NCBI RefSeq assembly: GCF_004765795.1
Contig: NZ_SBIV01000002.1
Coordinates: 310,001-374,000, forward strand
Length of the DNA stretch: 64,000 bases
Reading direction: 5' to 3'
Source: Halorussus marinus
GTDB lineage: Archaea; Halobacteriota; Halobacteria; Halobacteriales; Haladaptataceae
The first letter of the stretch is position 1, and each line of letters begins with the position of its first letter. Positions 36,346 through 45,634 of this stretch are shown piece by piece. Both the position numbers and the translations under genes were made by a program. The notes beneath the pieces are model-generated. The model searched no databases. It was not told the origin of the DNA and saw only the letters and a program-made list of their open reading frames with translations.

Positions 36346-37695
36346 ATGCACGCACTCGATCCGTCGCGGGGCCTCGCCGACCCGGCCGTCGCGTTCGTCG
36401 CCGCCGAGGCGTCGCGCGGGACCATCACCGCGGTAGGCGTCGCCGCGATCGGGGTTTTGATACTGCTGTCGGCGTTTTTCGCGTCCTCGGAGATCGCGAT
36501 CTTCTCGCTCGGAGACCACCGAATCGGCGCGCTGGTCGAGAGCGGCGCGCCGGGAGCCGGGACCCTCGCCGACCTGAAATCGAATCCGCGGCGGTTGCTG
36601 GTGACGATCCTCGTCGGGAACAACGTCGCCAACATCGCGATGTCGAGCATCGCGACCGGCGTGCTCGGACTCCACTTCGGCGCGACCGAGTCGGTGCTGA
36701 TCGCGACGTTCGGTATCACCTCGGTCGTGTTGCTGTTCGGCGAGAGCGCGCCCAAGTCGTTCGCGGTCGAGCACAGCGAGTCGTGGGCCCTCCGCATCGC
36801 TCGACCCCTCCGGGCCGCACAGTACGCGCTGTACCCCCTCGTCGAGGTCTTCGACTTCCTGACCAGAGTCATCAACAGAGCCACCGGAAGCGAGGGGAAC
36901 GTCGAGGCCGCCTACGTCACGCGCTCGGAGATCCGGGAGATGATCGAGGCCGGGCAACGCGACGGCGTGTTCAGCGAGGACGAACACCGCATGCTCCAGC
37001 GACTCCTCCGGTTCCGGAACCGCATCGTCAAAGAGACGATGGTCCCGCGGCTCGACGTGGTCGGCGTGCCCGCCGACACCGACCTCTCGGCGGCGATCGA
37101 CGTCTGCGTCGAGACCGGGTTCACCCAACTGCCGGTGTACGAGGACACCCTCGACGAAGTGGTCGGGATCGTCGACGTACAGGACTTGCTTGCGGCCCGC
37201 GAGCGCGGGGGCTCGCGGTCGGTCCGGGAGGTCGCGAGCGCGCCGTTCGTCGTTCCGGAGACCAAAGACGTCGACGAACTGCTGACCGAACTGCGAACCG
37301 AACGGCGCCGGCTCGCGGTCGTCGTCGACGAGTTCGGCACCACCGCGGGCGTCGTCACCATCGAGGACATCGTCGAGGAGATCATCGGCGAGATACTCAC
37401 CGAGTCCGAGACGGTGCCCGTCCGGTGGCTCGACGACGACACCGCCGTCGTCCGGGGGGAGCTCAACGTCCACGAAGTCAACGAGGCGCTCGGCACCGCG
37501 CTCCCCGAGGACGGCGGGTTCGAGACCGTCGCCGGTCTGATGTTCGACCGGACGGGTCGGCTCGCCGAGGAGGGCGAGTCGGTGACCGAGGACGGGGTGG
37601 GCCTCGTCGTCGAGACCGCCGAGAACAACCGGGTGCTGGAGGTCCGAATCGAACTGCCGGGCCCCGAGACGCTCGTGGCGGACGACGGGACGTAG
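36346..37695 (+). CDS. CNNM/CorC-type membrane protein with CBS domains
   Basis: A 449-residue protein: DUF21/CNNM membrane domain with about four helices (18-185, including FFASSEIAIFSL and LLVTILVGNNVANIAMSS), a CBS pair (about 240-355, with MVPRLDVVGVP and VVDEFGTTAGVVTIEDIVEEIIGEI) and a C-terminal CorC-HlyC domain (about 365-440). Members export Mg2+ (Na+-coupled) or affect divalent-cation homeostasis, despite the old name hemolysin. The ATG at 36346 (MHALDPS) is preferred over one 99 nt upstream because of the TATA-like box. tRNA-Asn follows on the other strand. Confidence 0.9.
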   Translation: MHALDPSRGLADPAVAFVAAEASRGTITAVGVAAIGVLILLSAFFASSEIAIFSLGDHRIGALVESGAPGAGTLADLKSNPRRLLVTILVGNNVANIAMSSIATGVLGLHFGATESVLIATFGITSVVLLFGESAPKSFAVEHSESWALRIARPLRAAQYALYPLVEVFDFLTRVINRATGSEGNVEAAYVTRSEIREMIEAGQRDGVFSEDEHRMLQRLLRFRNRIVKETMVPRLDVVGVPADTDLSAAIDVCVETGFTQLPVYEDTLDEVVGIVDVQDLLAARERGGSRSVREVASAPFVVPETKDVDELLTELRTERRRLAVVVDEFGTTAGVVTIEDIVEEIIGEILTESETVPVRWLDDDTAVVRGELNVHEVNEALGTALPEDGGFETVAGLMFDRTGRLAEEGESVTEDGVGLVVETAENNRVLEVRIELPGPETLVADDGT

Positions 37696-37727
37696 CCGGG
37701 ACTCGTCGTGATAGTCGCCGAGAGAAG

Positions 37728-37800
<73 letters not shown>

Positions 37801-37908
37801 TTCCGAACGCATTCTATCGTATGCGGGAGTCCTTTGATAGGGCTTTCGTTTTCGCCCGCGGGCGGCGAGGCGATACGCTTTCGGCGCCGGCGCGGTAACC
37901 GTGGCGTA

Positions 37909-39306
37909 ATGACGGGCGACGAGTCGGCATTCGAGGCGGTGGTCGAGGCCGTCGGCGAGCGGATCGCTCCCGACGAGCGCGAGCGCGAGCGGTTGGCCGA
38001 GGCGGTCGCGGTCCTCCGCGAGCGGGCGACCGACGCCGTCGCCGACCTCCCCGTCGAGGCCGACCTCCGGCAGGTCGGGAGCACCGCCCGCGGGACGTGG
38101 ATCAGCGGCGATCGGGACATCGACCTGTTCGTCCGGTTTCCCCCGGATCTGCCCCGCGAGGACTTAGAGGAGTACGGCCTCGAAGTCGGCCACGCCGTGC
38201 TCCCGGAGGGCCGCGAGGAGTACGCCGAGCATCCCTACGTCGTCGGCGAGTTCGACGGCTTCGACGTCGACCTCGTGCCGTGTTACCGGCTCGATTCGGC
38301 GACCGAGATCCAGTCGGCGGTCGACCGCACACCGTTTCACAACGACTACGTCGCCAAGCGCCTCGACCCCGAGCTCGCCGGCGAGGTCCGGCTGTTCAAG
38401 CAGTTCCTCAAGGGGATCGGTGCGTACGGGAGCGACCTCCGGACCCGGGGGTTCTCGGGGTATCTCACCGAACTGCTCGTCCTCGAACACGGGAGCTTCC
38501 GGGCGACGATCGAAGCCGCCGCCGAGTGGCACCCGCCGGTCCGGTTCGACCCCGAGGACCACGGCCGAGCCGACGGGGCGGACTCGACGCCGGGCGACGC
38601 CGGCGAGCAGTTCGACGACCCCCTCGTCGTGATCGACCCGACCGATCCCGAGCGCAACGTCGCGGCGGTCTGTGCGCCCGAGAACGTCGCGCGCCTCCAG
38701 CACTACGCTCGCGAACTGCTCGACTCGCCCCGGGAGTCGCTGTTCGTCGCCGAGCGGGTCGAGCCCCTCACCGCGGATGCGGTCCGCGAGCACGTCCGGC
38801 GGCGGGCGACCGCGCCGGTCGCGGTGCGGTTCGACGCGCCCGACGTGGTCGACGACCAGCTCTACCCCCAGCTCCGGAAGTCCCTCGACGGCCTCCGCGA
38901 GGAGCTCGACCGTCGCGGGTTCGACGTGCTCCGGACGGCGGCGTTCGCCGACGAGTCGGCGGCGCTGTTCGCGGAGCTCGAAGTCGCCGAGCGCCCCGCG
39001 ATCGAGCGCCACGAGGGCCCGCCGGTCCACGTCCGAGACCACGCCGAGGGGTTCTACACCAAGTATGCCGACGGCGACGACTACGGCCCGTTCGTCGACG
39101 GCGACCGGTACGTCGTCGAGCGCGACCGGGAGTTCTCCACCGCCGCGACGTTCCTCGAGAGCGACGCCATCCTCGACGTTGCGCTCGGCGTGCGCGTCGA
39201 GCGCGAACTCCGGACCGACTACGACGTGCTGGTCGGCGAGGCGGTCGCCGACCTCGCCGAGGAGTTCGGCCGGGAGCTGGCTCGGTACTTCGATCCCGGG
39301 CCGTAA
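37909..39306 (+). CDS. cca: CCA-adding tRNA nucleotidyltransferase, archaeal class I
   Basis: A 465-residue enzyme that builds or repairs the 3' CCA of tRNAs. The nucleotidyltransferase signature GSTARGTW (57-64) is followed by the catalytic D70-x-D72 (DRDIDLF), with the third acidic residue in DGFDVDLVPCY. The archaeal PAP/OAS1-like central block (KRLDPELAGEVRLFKQFLKG) and the tail domains complete usual length. ATG at 37909 begins MTGDESAF. The three tRNA genes in this window lack encoded CCA, in keeping with need for this enzyme. An acidic 20-residue insertion near 220 is a typical halophilic loop. Confidence 0.96.
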   Translation: MTGDESAFEAVVEAVGERIAPDERERERLAEAVAVLRERATDAVADLPVEADLRQVGSTARGTWISGDRDIDLFVRFPPDLPREDLEEYGLEVGHAVLPEGREEYAEHPYVVGEFDGFDVDLVPCYRLDSATEIQSAVDRTPFHNDYVAKRLDPELAGEVRLFKQFLKGIGAYGSDLRTRGFSGYLTELLVLEHGSFRATIEAAAEWHPPVRFDPEDHGRADGADSTPGDAGEQFDDPLVVIDPTDPERNVAAVCAPENVARLQHYARELLDSPRESLFVAERVEPLTADAVREHVRRRATAPVAVRFDAPDVVDDQLYPQLRKSLDGLREELDRRGFDVLRTAAFADESAALFAELEVAERPAIERHEGPPVHVRDHAEGFYTKYADGDDYGPFVDGDRYVVERDREFSTAATFLESDAILDVALGVRVERELRTDYDVLVGEAVADLAEEFGRELARYFDPGP

Positions 39307-39422
39307 CCGGTCCGCGGTGGGCCTCGTCGGGCCTCCCTCGTGCGGATTCGGCGCCGAGCGCCGAGACGGACGCGCTCGCCCCGTTTGTCGGCGATACTAT
39401 GGTTTTCGGCACGAATACGAAC

Positions 39423-39429
39423 GTTAATC
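39423..39429 (+). promoter_or_regulatory. TATA-like box of the STAS-like gene
   Basis: GTTAATC, about 28 bp before the ATG at 39455. Confidence 0.45.
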
Positions 39430-39454
39430 CGATACCGCCGCCGTCTACCGTTCG

Positions 39455-39820
39455 ATGACAGAGTCCGAATGGGAGCTGTACGTCGAAGGCAACACGCTCG
39501 TCGCGCACTTCACCGCGGGGATGCCCGCCGACGAGGCCGAGTTCGCGAAGGTAAACGAGCGGTTCGAAGAGCTCGCCACCGACGAGGAAGTGACGGCCCA
39601 CATCTCGTTCGTCGAGATGGAGGAGGCGCTCCACGAGGGCGTCTACGAGAAGGCGGCCGAGGCCGCCCGCGTCGGCAAGTCCTACGGCATCACGAAGTGG
39701 GCGATGGTCTCGGACGGCATCAAGAGCATGGCGGTCGCGAGTTCGGTCGGGGACATCCCGGACATCGAGACCGAGACGTTCTCGGACTACGAGGCGGCGC
39801 TGGAGTGGACGACCGAGTAG
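39455..39820 (+). CDS. Small SpoIIAA/STAS-like protein
   Basis: A 121-residue soluble acidic protein. The order of strands and helices, and the C-terminal half (KWAMVSDGIKSMAVASSV, then ETETFSDYEAALEW), resemble SpoIIAA-like (STAS fold) proteins, in which the last segment is a WAxVGD-type strand followed by an AL-W helix. This assignment is by pattern only. No partner kinase or sigma-factor system would be expected in archaea, so the role is unknown. ATG at 39455 follows a TATA-like box. Monocistronic. Confidence 0.65.
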   Translation: MTESEWELYVEGNTLVAHFTAGMPADEAEFAKVNERFEELATDEEVTAHISFVEMEEALHEGVYEKAAEAARVGKSYGITKWAMVSDGIKSMAVASSVGDIPDIETETFSDYEAALEWTTE

Positions 39821-39957
39821 CCGACCCGGTGGGTCCGAACGGCCCGGATAAGCCGGGCCAACTCGCGCGAGGACCCCGTTGCTTACCTCGCCACAGGCGG
39901 TCCCTTTTTCAAATAAGCACTAAACATTGATGAGCGATAGCGTTGTCGTGGGACTCG

Positions 39958-40959
39958 ATGTGGCGCACACTGCTCGTCGCGGTCTTCCTCGTGCTCGCCG
40001 GATGCGTGACCGCCACGCCCGGAATCGACGACGCGGCCACGACTGCCCCGGAGCGCGCGCTAACCGACGCGGCCCCCGACCGGACGAACCCGTGGGGCCG
40101 GACCACGCTGACCGTCGCGGTCAACGACACGACGAACGCCTCTCGGGAGTTCGAACCGCTGGTCCGGTCGTCGCTCGCGTTCTGGTCGAACAACTCCAGC
40201 CGATACGTCGGCTACCCCGTCGAGTTCGAACTCGACCGCGACGCCGACGACCCCGACGTCGTGGTCCGGTTCGTCGACCGCATCGACTCGTGTGCGAACG
40301 TCACCGGGGCCGCGGGGTGTGCGCCGTTCGTCACCGGGTCGAGTCAGGTCTCCCCGCCGGTCACCGTCGACGTCGTCGGCTCGTACGCCAACGCCTCGAC
40401 GCGGCTCATCCTGAAACACGAACTCGGGCACGTCCTCGGGCTGAACCACTCCGCGCGACCGCAGGCGGTGATGTCGCCGACCTCCGAGCTCGCGACCCTC
40501 CCGCGGGCGAACGCGACCGAGCGCCGGCTCCCGTGGACCGACTCGAACTTCAGCGTGTACGTCGACGACGGGGGCGAGCCCGCGGTTCGCGAGCAGGTCC
40601 GGCGCGCACTCGACTACTACGCCGACGGCGCGAACGGCACCGTCCCCGCGAACGTGACCTACGAGTTCGTCGAGAACCGCACCGACGCCGACGTGGTCGT
40701 GAACGTCAGCGACGACCTGCCGTGTCGGGACGGCACCGGCTCGTGTGGCCGGGTTCACGGGGTCGATCCGGACGGCGACGGCGCGCTCGAACGCTACGAC
40801 GAACTCCGGGTGACTCTCTCGCGGGTCGAGACCGACGCCGTGGGGTGGCACGTCGGCTACTGGGTCGGCTACGGCTTCGGGTTCGAGGCCGAGTCCGAGT
40901 GGCCCGACCCCTTCCGGAACGCGACCTACGAGGACCGGCGCACCGAGTGGTGGACGTAG
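39958..40959 (+). CDS. Matrixin-like metzincin lipoprotein with a degenerate second domain
   Basis: A 333-residue secreted lipoprotein. Signal LLVAVFLVLAGC puts the lipid on Cys16. Domain 1 (about 50-180) is a zinc metalloprotease with HELGHVLGLNH at 154-164 and Met172 (VMSP) as the Met-turn; C112/C121 probably pair. Domain 2 (about 198-310) repeats its layout: VYVDDGG...RRALDYYA, DADVVVNV, C256/C263 and then WHVGYWVGYGFGF at 297-309 in place of the zinc motif, so it cannot bind zinc. ATG at 39958 is chosen because the upstream in-frame start is TTG. It acts outside the cell; the substrate is unknown. Confidence 0.88.
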   Translation: MWRTLLVAVFLVLAGCVTATPGIDDAATTAPERALTDAAPDRTNPWGRTTLTVAVNDTTNASREFEPLVRSSLAFWSNNSSRYVGYPVEFELDRDADDPDVVVRFVDRIDSCANVTGAAGCAPFVTGSSQVSPPVTVDVVGSYANASTRLILKHELGHVLGLNHSARPQAVMSPTSELATLPRANATERRLPWTDSNFSVYVDDGGEPAVREQVRRALDYYADGANGTVPANVTYEFVENRTDADVVVNVSDDLPCRDGTGSCGRVHGVDPDGDGALERYDELRVTLSRVETDAVGWHVGYWVGYGFGFEAESEWPDPFRNATYEDRRTEWWT

Positions 40960-40960
40960 C

Positions 40961-41506
40961 TCATTCGCCGTCGTCGCGCCCGACCCGCTCGTCGATCGCT
41001 TCGAGCCCCTCGGGATTCACCACCGTGGCGGCGCCGAGAACGGCGATCAGCGCGCCGAGGACGATTCCGCGGCCGCCGTCGAAGACGGTGAGTTCGGCCG
41101 CGACGATCGCGAACCCGACCGCGACCAGCAGGCCGCCGAACGCCCGCGTCGAGAGGTCGACGTGGGGCTCGACGAGGAGCGCGAGACCGAGCAGTCCGAG
41201 CGCCGCGAGCCCGACCACCAGTTCCGCGTCGAAGGCCTCGGGGGCGAAGACCCCGAGCACGCCCGCGACGAAAGCGACCGCGAGCAGGGCCAGCGCCCCG
41301 TCGCGACCCGACGAGAGGTGGCGGCTCGCGAGCCGGTAGCCGAACACGCCCCCGAGGGCGGCGACGATCGCGACCGCCCGGATCGCCTGCTCGACCGAGT
41401 CGGCCTCGATCACGTTCCGCGCCGCGAGTCCGACCAACAGGAGCGAGACGAGGCCGAGAGCGACGAGTTCGCGGGCGGGCAGATCGGCCAAGCGCCGTCG
41501 GACCAT
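40961..41506 (-). CDS. Six-helix membrane protein of unknown function
   Basis: A 181-residue hydrophobic protein with about six helices (12-30, 41-56, 70-90, 96-112, 122-140, 144-162) and an acidic cytoplasmic tail (ERVGRDDGE). No recognised domain. ATG at 41506. Its stop is two bases from the convergent metzincin stop. Its upstream region contains an 18-bp sequence (41539-41556) repeated upstream of the M29 peptidase gene, hinting at a common control signal. Confidence 0.75.
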   Translation of the reverse strand: MVRRRLADLPARELVALGLVSLLLVGLAARNVIEADSVEQAIRAVAIVAALGGVFGYRLASRHLSSGRDGALALLAVAFVAGVLGVFAPEAFDAELVVGLAALGLLGLALLVEPHVDLSTRAFGGLLVAVGFAIVAAELTVFDGGRGIVLGALIAVLGAATVVNPEGLEAIDERVGRDDGE

Positions 41507-41538
41507 AGAAGAGGCGTCGTCGCCGCGACCTGAAATAT

Positions 41539-41556
41539 CACACGCCCGACGCTCGG
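41539..41556. repeat. 18-bp promoter-region repeat, copy 1
   Basis: CACACGCCCGACGCTCGG, identical to 42706-42723. It lies 33 bp before the start of the membrane-protein gene, next to a TATA-like GATATTTC on the minus strand. Confidence 0.7.
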
Positions 41557-41569
41557 AGCCGGATTCGGG

Positions 41570-42661
41570 TCAAAAGCCGTCTTCCCAGCGGAACCGCCCG
41601 TCGCGCTGGACCACCTCGCCGTCGATCTCCAGCCGCGAGTCCTCGCTCACGTCGGTGATCATGTCGACGTGGACCGCCGACTCGTTGCCCGACTCGCCCT
41701 CGGGGAGACAGGCGTCGTACGCCCGACCCACCGCGAGGTGGACGGTGTCGCCCATCTTCTCGTCGAAGAGGATGCTGTCGGTGAACCGGTCGATGCCGCG
41801 GTTCATCCCGACGCCGAGTTCGCCGAGCCGGCGGGCGCCCTCGTCGGTCGTCAGGATGGACTCGAGCGCCTGCTCGCCGACCTCGGCCGACCAGTCGACG
41901 ACCGCCCCGTCCTCGAAGGTCAGGTGGACGTCGCGGATGCGCGCGCCGTCGTGGGTCATCGGGACGTCGAAGGAGACTTCGCCCTCGGGGTCGGCGGGCG
42001 CGGTGAACACCTCCCCGCTCGGGAGGTTGTGCGAGTCGTAGGCGACCGAGGCCGCGCTGTTGACCGCGGTCCGACCCTCGATAGACATCGTGAGATCGGT
42101 GTCGTCCGCGACGAGGCGGACCTCGCTCCCCGAATCGAGCAGGTCCTTGAGTCGGGCCATCTCCTCGGCCAGACTCTCCCAGTCGCGCAGGACGGCGTCG
42201 TAGACGAACTCGCGGTACTCGGCGATTCCCATCCCGGCCTGCTGGGCGTGAGCTCGGGTCGGATGCTGGGTCGACACCCAATCGGTGTCCATCCGAAGCT
42301 CCCGGATCGCCGCCCGTGATTTCCGGTAGGCCGCGCGGGTCTCGCCCGCGACGGCCGCGCGCTCGGCGGTGTTCGACGCGCCACGCAGTGACAGCACCGC
42401 GTCGGCGCGTTCGAGCATCGCGGCCTCGAAGCCCGGGTTCTCCTCGAAGTCGCCGTCGTGGCCCCGGAGGTACGCGGCCTCGATCTCGTCGGACGCGTAG
42501 GTCGCCAGCAGGTTCGCGCCCCGCTCGCCGAGGACCTCGGCGACCGCGACCGCCAGCTCGTGGGCGCCGTCGTCGACCCGCAGGACGACGTCGTCGCCGG
42601 CCTCGATCCGCGCGCTCCAGTCGACCAGAACCTCGGCGTGGTCGTGTACTCGCTGATCCAT
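41570..42661 (-). CDS. Aminopeptidase, M29 (AmpS) family
   Basis: A 363-residue metallo-aminopeptidase of family M29, releasing N-terminal residues from peptides in the cytosol. Family features: N-terminal domain (1-150) with the ADAVLSLRGASNTAE type core, then catalytic-domain blocks EGRTAVNSAA, NLPSGEVFTAP (contains the metal-binding Glu), DVPMTHDGARIRDVHLTFEDG, ELGVGMN and the C-terminal MGDTVHLAVGRAYD with HVDMITD. Length is near the family norm of about 370-410. ATG at 42661. It is on the same strand as valS but 118 bp beyond it; the gap holds an 18-bp sequence also found at 41539. Confidence 0.9.
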   Translation of the reverse strand: MDQRVHDHAEVLVDWSARIEAGDDVVLRVDDGAHELAVAVAEVLGERGANLLATYASDEIEAAYLRGHDGDFEENPGFEAAMLERADAVLSLRGASNTAERAAVAGETRAAYRKSRAAIRELRMDTDWVSTQHPTRAHAQQAGMGIAEYREFVYDAVLRDWESLAEEMARLKDLLDSGSEVRLVADDTDLTMSIEGRTAVNSAASVAYDSHNLPSGEVFTAPADPEGEVSFDVPMTHDGARIRDVHLTFEDGAVVDWSAEVGEQALESILTTDEGARRLGELGVGMNRGIDRFTDSILFDEKMGDTVHLAVGRAYDACLPEGESGNESAVHVDMITDVSEDSRLEIDGEVVQRDGRFRWEDGF

Positions 42662-42705
42662 ACCTCGGAGTCGGAGCGGTCGGTGAAAACGGCGACGGTT
42701 CGGGG

Positions 42706-42723
42706 CACACGCCCGACGCTCGG
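42706..42723. repeat. 18-bp promoter-region repeat, copy 2
   Basis: Identical to 41539-41556, in the same orientation, 45 bp before the M29 gene start. The core CCGA-CGC-TCGG is a small inverted repeat. Confidence 0.7.
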
Positions 42724-42779
42724 TCAGAAGCGCCGGCGTGGCGCGGCGCGACGGCGCGATCGGTGGGTCGGACCCCGAG

Positions 42780-45407
42780 TCAGGGGAACACCAGCACGGT
42801 CGCGCGCTCGGTCTCCAGAACCTCGACCTCCTCGCCGCTCTCGGCGCGGTACTCCTCCTCGATCTCGACCGCGTCGCCGTCGATGGAGACGCTCTCGCCG
42901 TCGACCTCCAGGGAGATCTCGCCCTCGATCTCCTTCTCGTTTTTGAGCTGGGTGAGGTCGGCCGACTCCAGTGCCCCGACCACCTGTCCCGCCTCGTCGC
43001 GGAACTGCGGGCCGATGACGCTGTGGTCGGGGTCGACGCCGACCGGGACGAGTTCGACGTTCGGCGAGCCGGTTTCGAGGTAGACGGGCGCGTTGACCGC
43101 CTCGCTCAGGTCGTAGGTGTCGTAGCCCCGGCCCTGATCGGAGTACACCTCGATCCGGTCGAGGTCGGCGTTGAGCGCCATCCCCTCGTCGGACTTCCAC
43201 GCCCGGACCGTACTGGCGACCTCGGCGATGAGGTCGCCTTTCGCCTCGGCGTCCTCGTCGCCCTCGAAGGCCGCGTCGGGCCACGAGGCGGCGTGGACGC
43301 TCCCCTCGGTGCCGGGCAGGTGGTCGTACACCTCCTCGGCGAAGTGGGGCGCGAACGGCGCGAGCATCCGGACCGACGCCGACACCGCGGTGTACAGCGC
43401 GTGGCGGGCGGCGTCGCGCTCGCCGGGCCGGCCCTCGTAGAGGCGGCCCTTCACGAGTTCGAGGTAGTCGTCGGCCAGATCCTCCCAGACGAACTCCCGG
43501 AGTTCGCGGAGCGCGCTGTCGAAGCGGTACTCGCGCATGTCGGCCTCGACCGTCTCGGCGGTGTCGGCGAGCTTCGTGAGGATCCACTGGTCGGCGTCGC
43601 GGTAGGCCGGCGCGCCGATCTCGGGAGTCTCCTCGTCGAGGTGCTCGCTTGCGAACTGGAAGATGTTCCAGCACTTGGTGAGAAATCGCGAGGCGGAGGT
43701 GACCTCCTTCCACTGGAACTGGATGTCGCTACCGGGCTGGCCGCCGAGCGCGAGCGCCTGCCGGACCGCGTCGGCGCTGTGCTCCTCGACGGCCTCCTCG
43801 GGGCCGACCGCGTTGCCCCGGGACTTGCTCATCTTGTGGCCGTCGTCGCCAAACACCATCCCGTTGATCAGCGCCTCCTCCCAAGGCACCTCGTCTTCGA
43901 GCGCCGTCACGCGGAGCAGGGTGTAGAACGCCCACGTCCGGATGATGTCGTGGCCCTGCTGGCGGAGCGTCGTCGGCTCGAAGTCGGCGTCGGGCCACCC
44001 CTGAACGTGCATCGGGGAGATCGACGAGTCCATCCAGGTGTCCATCACGTCGGTCTCGCCCTCCCAGTCGTCGGCCCCGCACTCGGGGCACGCCTCGATC
44101 GCCGGGTCGGACTCGGTGGGCTCGACCGGGAGCGCTTCGACGTCGGCGACGTGGACGTGGCCACAGTCGTTGCAGAACCACGCCGGGATCGGGGTGGCGA
44201 ACACGCGCTGGCGCGAGATCACCCAGTCCCACTCCATCCCCTCGGTCCAGTCTTCGAGGCGGTCGTACATGTGGTCGGGAATCCACTCGACCTCGGCGGC
44301 CTTCTCGAGGATCTCGTCCTGTCGGACCTCCACGAACCACTGCTCTTTCGAGAGGATCTCGATCGGAGTGTCACACCGCCAGCACGCCCCGACCGACTGG
44401 TCGGTGGGCTCGGTGTCGTTGAGGTAGCCCGCCTCCTCGAGGTCCTCGGCGATGGTGGTCTTGGCCGCTTCGACGGTCAGGCCCTCGTACTCGCCGGCGA
44501 GTTCGCCGAGCCGACCGTCCTCGGTGAACACCGGCCGCAGGTCGAGGTCGTGTTCGGCCCACCAGTCGACGTCCTGCTTGTCGCCGAACGTACAGATCAT
44601 CACCGCGCCGGTGCCGAAGTCGCCGTCGACGTCGTCGTCGGCCAGCAGTTCGACCTCCTGGCCGAACAGCGGCACCTCGAAGGTGTCGCCGACCCGGTCG
44701 GCGTAGCGCTCGTCGTCGGGGTCGACCGCCATCCCGACGCAGGCCGCCAGCAGTTCCGGGCGAGTGGTCGCGATCTCGATGTCGTCGTTGTCGACCCCGT
44801 CGAAGGTGACGTAGTGGAGTCGCCCTTCGCGGTCGACGTTCTCGACCTCGGCGTCGGCGATCGCGGTCTCACAGCGCGGACACCAGTTGACGGGGTGTTC
44901 GTCGCGGTAGACGTAGCTCTCCTCCTCGTCGCCCTCCGCCATCTCGACGAACGACCGCTGGGTCTTCTCCCAGTACTCGGGGTCCATGGTGCGGTACTCT
45001 GCCGACCAGTCCTGCGAGAACCCCATCGCGTGCATCGTCTCTTTCATCCCGTCGATCCGGCGTTCGGAGAGTTCGACACAGAGCTCTCGGAACTCCTCGC
45101 GCGGGACGTCGGTGCGGTGGATGTCCTGTTCTTCCTCGACTTTCACCTCGGTTGGGAGGCCGTGACAGTCCCACCCCTGCGGGAACAACACGTTCTCGCC
45201 GAGCATCCGGTGGAATCGGGCGGCAAAGTCCATGTAGCTCCAGCCCAGCGCGTGGCCGATGTGGAGCTGGCCGGTGGGGTACGGCGGCGGGGTGTCGACC
45301 ACGTAGTCGGGCTCGCCGTCGGGGTTGTACACCTCCGAGCCGCGCCATGCTTCCTGCCACTTCGGTTCGACTGTCTCGGGGTCGTAGCTGTCGGGAACGT
45401 CTGTCAT
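42780..45407 (-). CDS. valS: Valine--tRNA ligase
   Basis: An 875-residue class Ia synthetase that charges tRNA-Val. HIGH is at 49-52 ([12 protein letters not shown]) and KMSKS near 525 ([10 protein letters not shown]). The editing (CP1) insert lies between them, and the tRNA-binding WKS...LN block ([12 protein letters not shown]) is near residue 740. Zinc-type cysteine pairs occur at CPRCETAI and CPECGADDW. The archaeal-type C-terminal domain is short. ATG at 45407. The best TATA box (45527-45535) is about 120 bp upstream, so this gene probably has a leader near 100 nt, unlike most genes here. Confidence 0.97.
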   Translation of the reverse strand: MTDVPDSYDPETVEPKWQEAWRGSEVYNPDGEPDYVVDTPPPYPTGQLHIGHALGWSYMDFAARFHRMLGENVLFPQGWDCHGLPTEVKVEEEQDIHRTDVPREEFRELCVELSERRIDGMKETMHAMGFSQDWSAEYRTMDPEYWEKTQRSFVEMAEGDEEESYVYRDEHPVNWCPRCETAIADAEVENVDREGRLHYVTFDGVDNDDIEIATTRPELLAACVGMAVDPDDERYADRVGDTFEVPLFGQEVELLADDDVDGDFGTGAVMICTFGDKQDVDWWAEHDLDLRPVFTEDGRLGELAGEYEGLTVEAAKTTIAEDLEEAGYLNDTEPTDQSVGACWRCDTPIEILSKEQWFVEVRQDEILEKAAEVEWIPDHMYDRLEDWTEGMEWDWVISRQRVFATPIPAWFCNDCGHVHVADVEALPVEPTESDPAIEACPECGADDWEGETDVMDTWMDSSISPMHVQGWPDADFEPTTLRQQGHDIIRTWAFYTLLRVTALEDEVPWEEALINGMVFGDDGHKMSKSRGNAVGPEEAVEEHSADAVRQALALGGQPGSDIQFQWKEVTSASRFLTKCWNIFQFASEHLDEETPEIGAPAYRDADQWILTKLADTAETVEADMREYRFDSALRELREFVWEDLADDYLELVKGRLYEGRPGERDAARHALYTAVSASVRMLAPFAPHFAEEVYDHLPGTEGSVHAASWPDAAFEGDEDAEAKGDLIAEVASTVRAWKSDEGMALNADLDRIEVYSDQGRGYDTYDLSEAVNAPVYLETGSPNVELVPVGVDPDHSVIGPQFRDEAGQVVGALESADLTQLKNEKEIEGEISLEVDGESVSIDGDAVEIEEEYRAESGEEVEVLETERATVLVFP

Positions 45408-45526
45408 AGTGGAATAGCTGACTCTGTCGGAGAGGTCATCCGGCGAGAAAGACGCGCCGTTGCGCTGGACGGTTCAACGTACTACCGACGCGGTCAGCCT
45501 CATACGAAACCGAAACAGTCGGGTAC

Positions 45527-45535
45527 TGATAAAGG
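45527..45535 (-). promoter_or_regulatory. Likely valS TATA box with long leader
   Basis: CCTTTATCA on the minus strand. Predicted start of transcription near 45505, leaving about 97 nt of leader before the valS ATG. Confidence 0.4.
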
Positions 45536-45634
45536 TTCTCGTTGCGTGGGACGCCTCGCGTCCCCATCGTGATCGAACGCGCACGCCCGAGTCGAACCGC
45601 AACCACTACCTTCGCTCCCGAACCACGACCGCCC

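Noticed and set aside
39943-39957. Upstream TTG start for the metzincin lipoprotein
   Set aside because: It adds five residues before MWRTLLVAVF. TTG is rarely used here, and the ATG at 39958 gives a standard lipoprotein signal.
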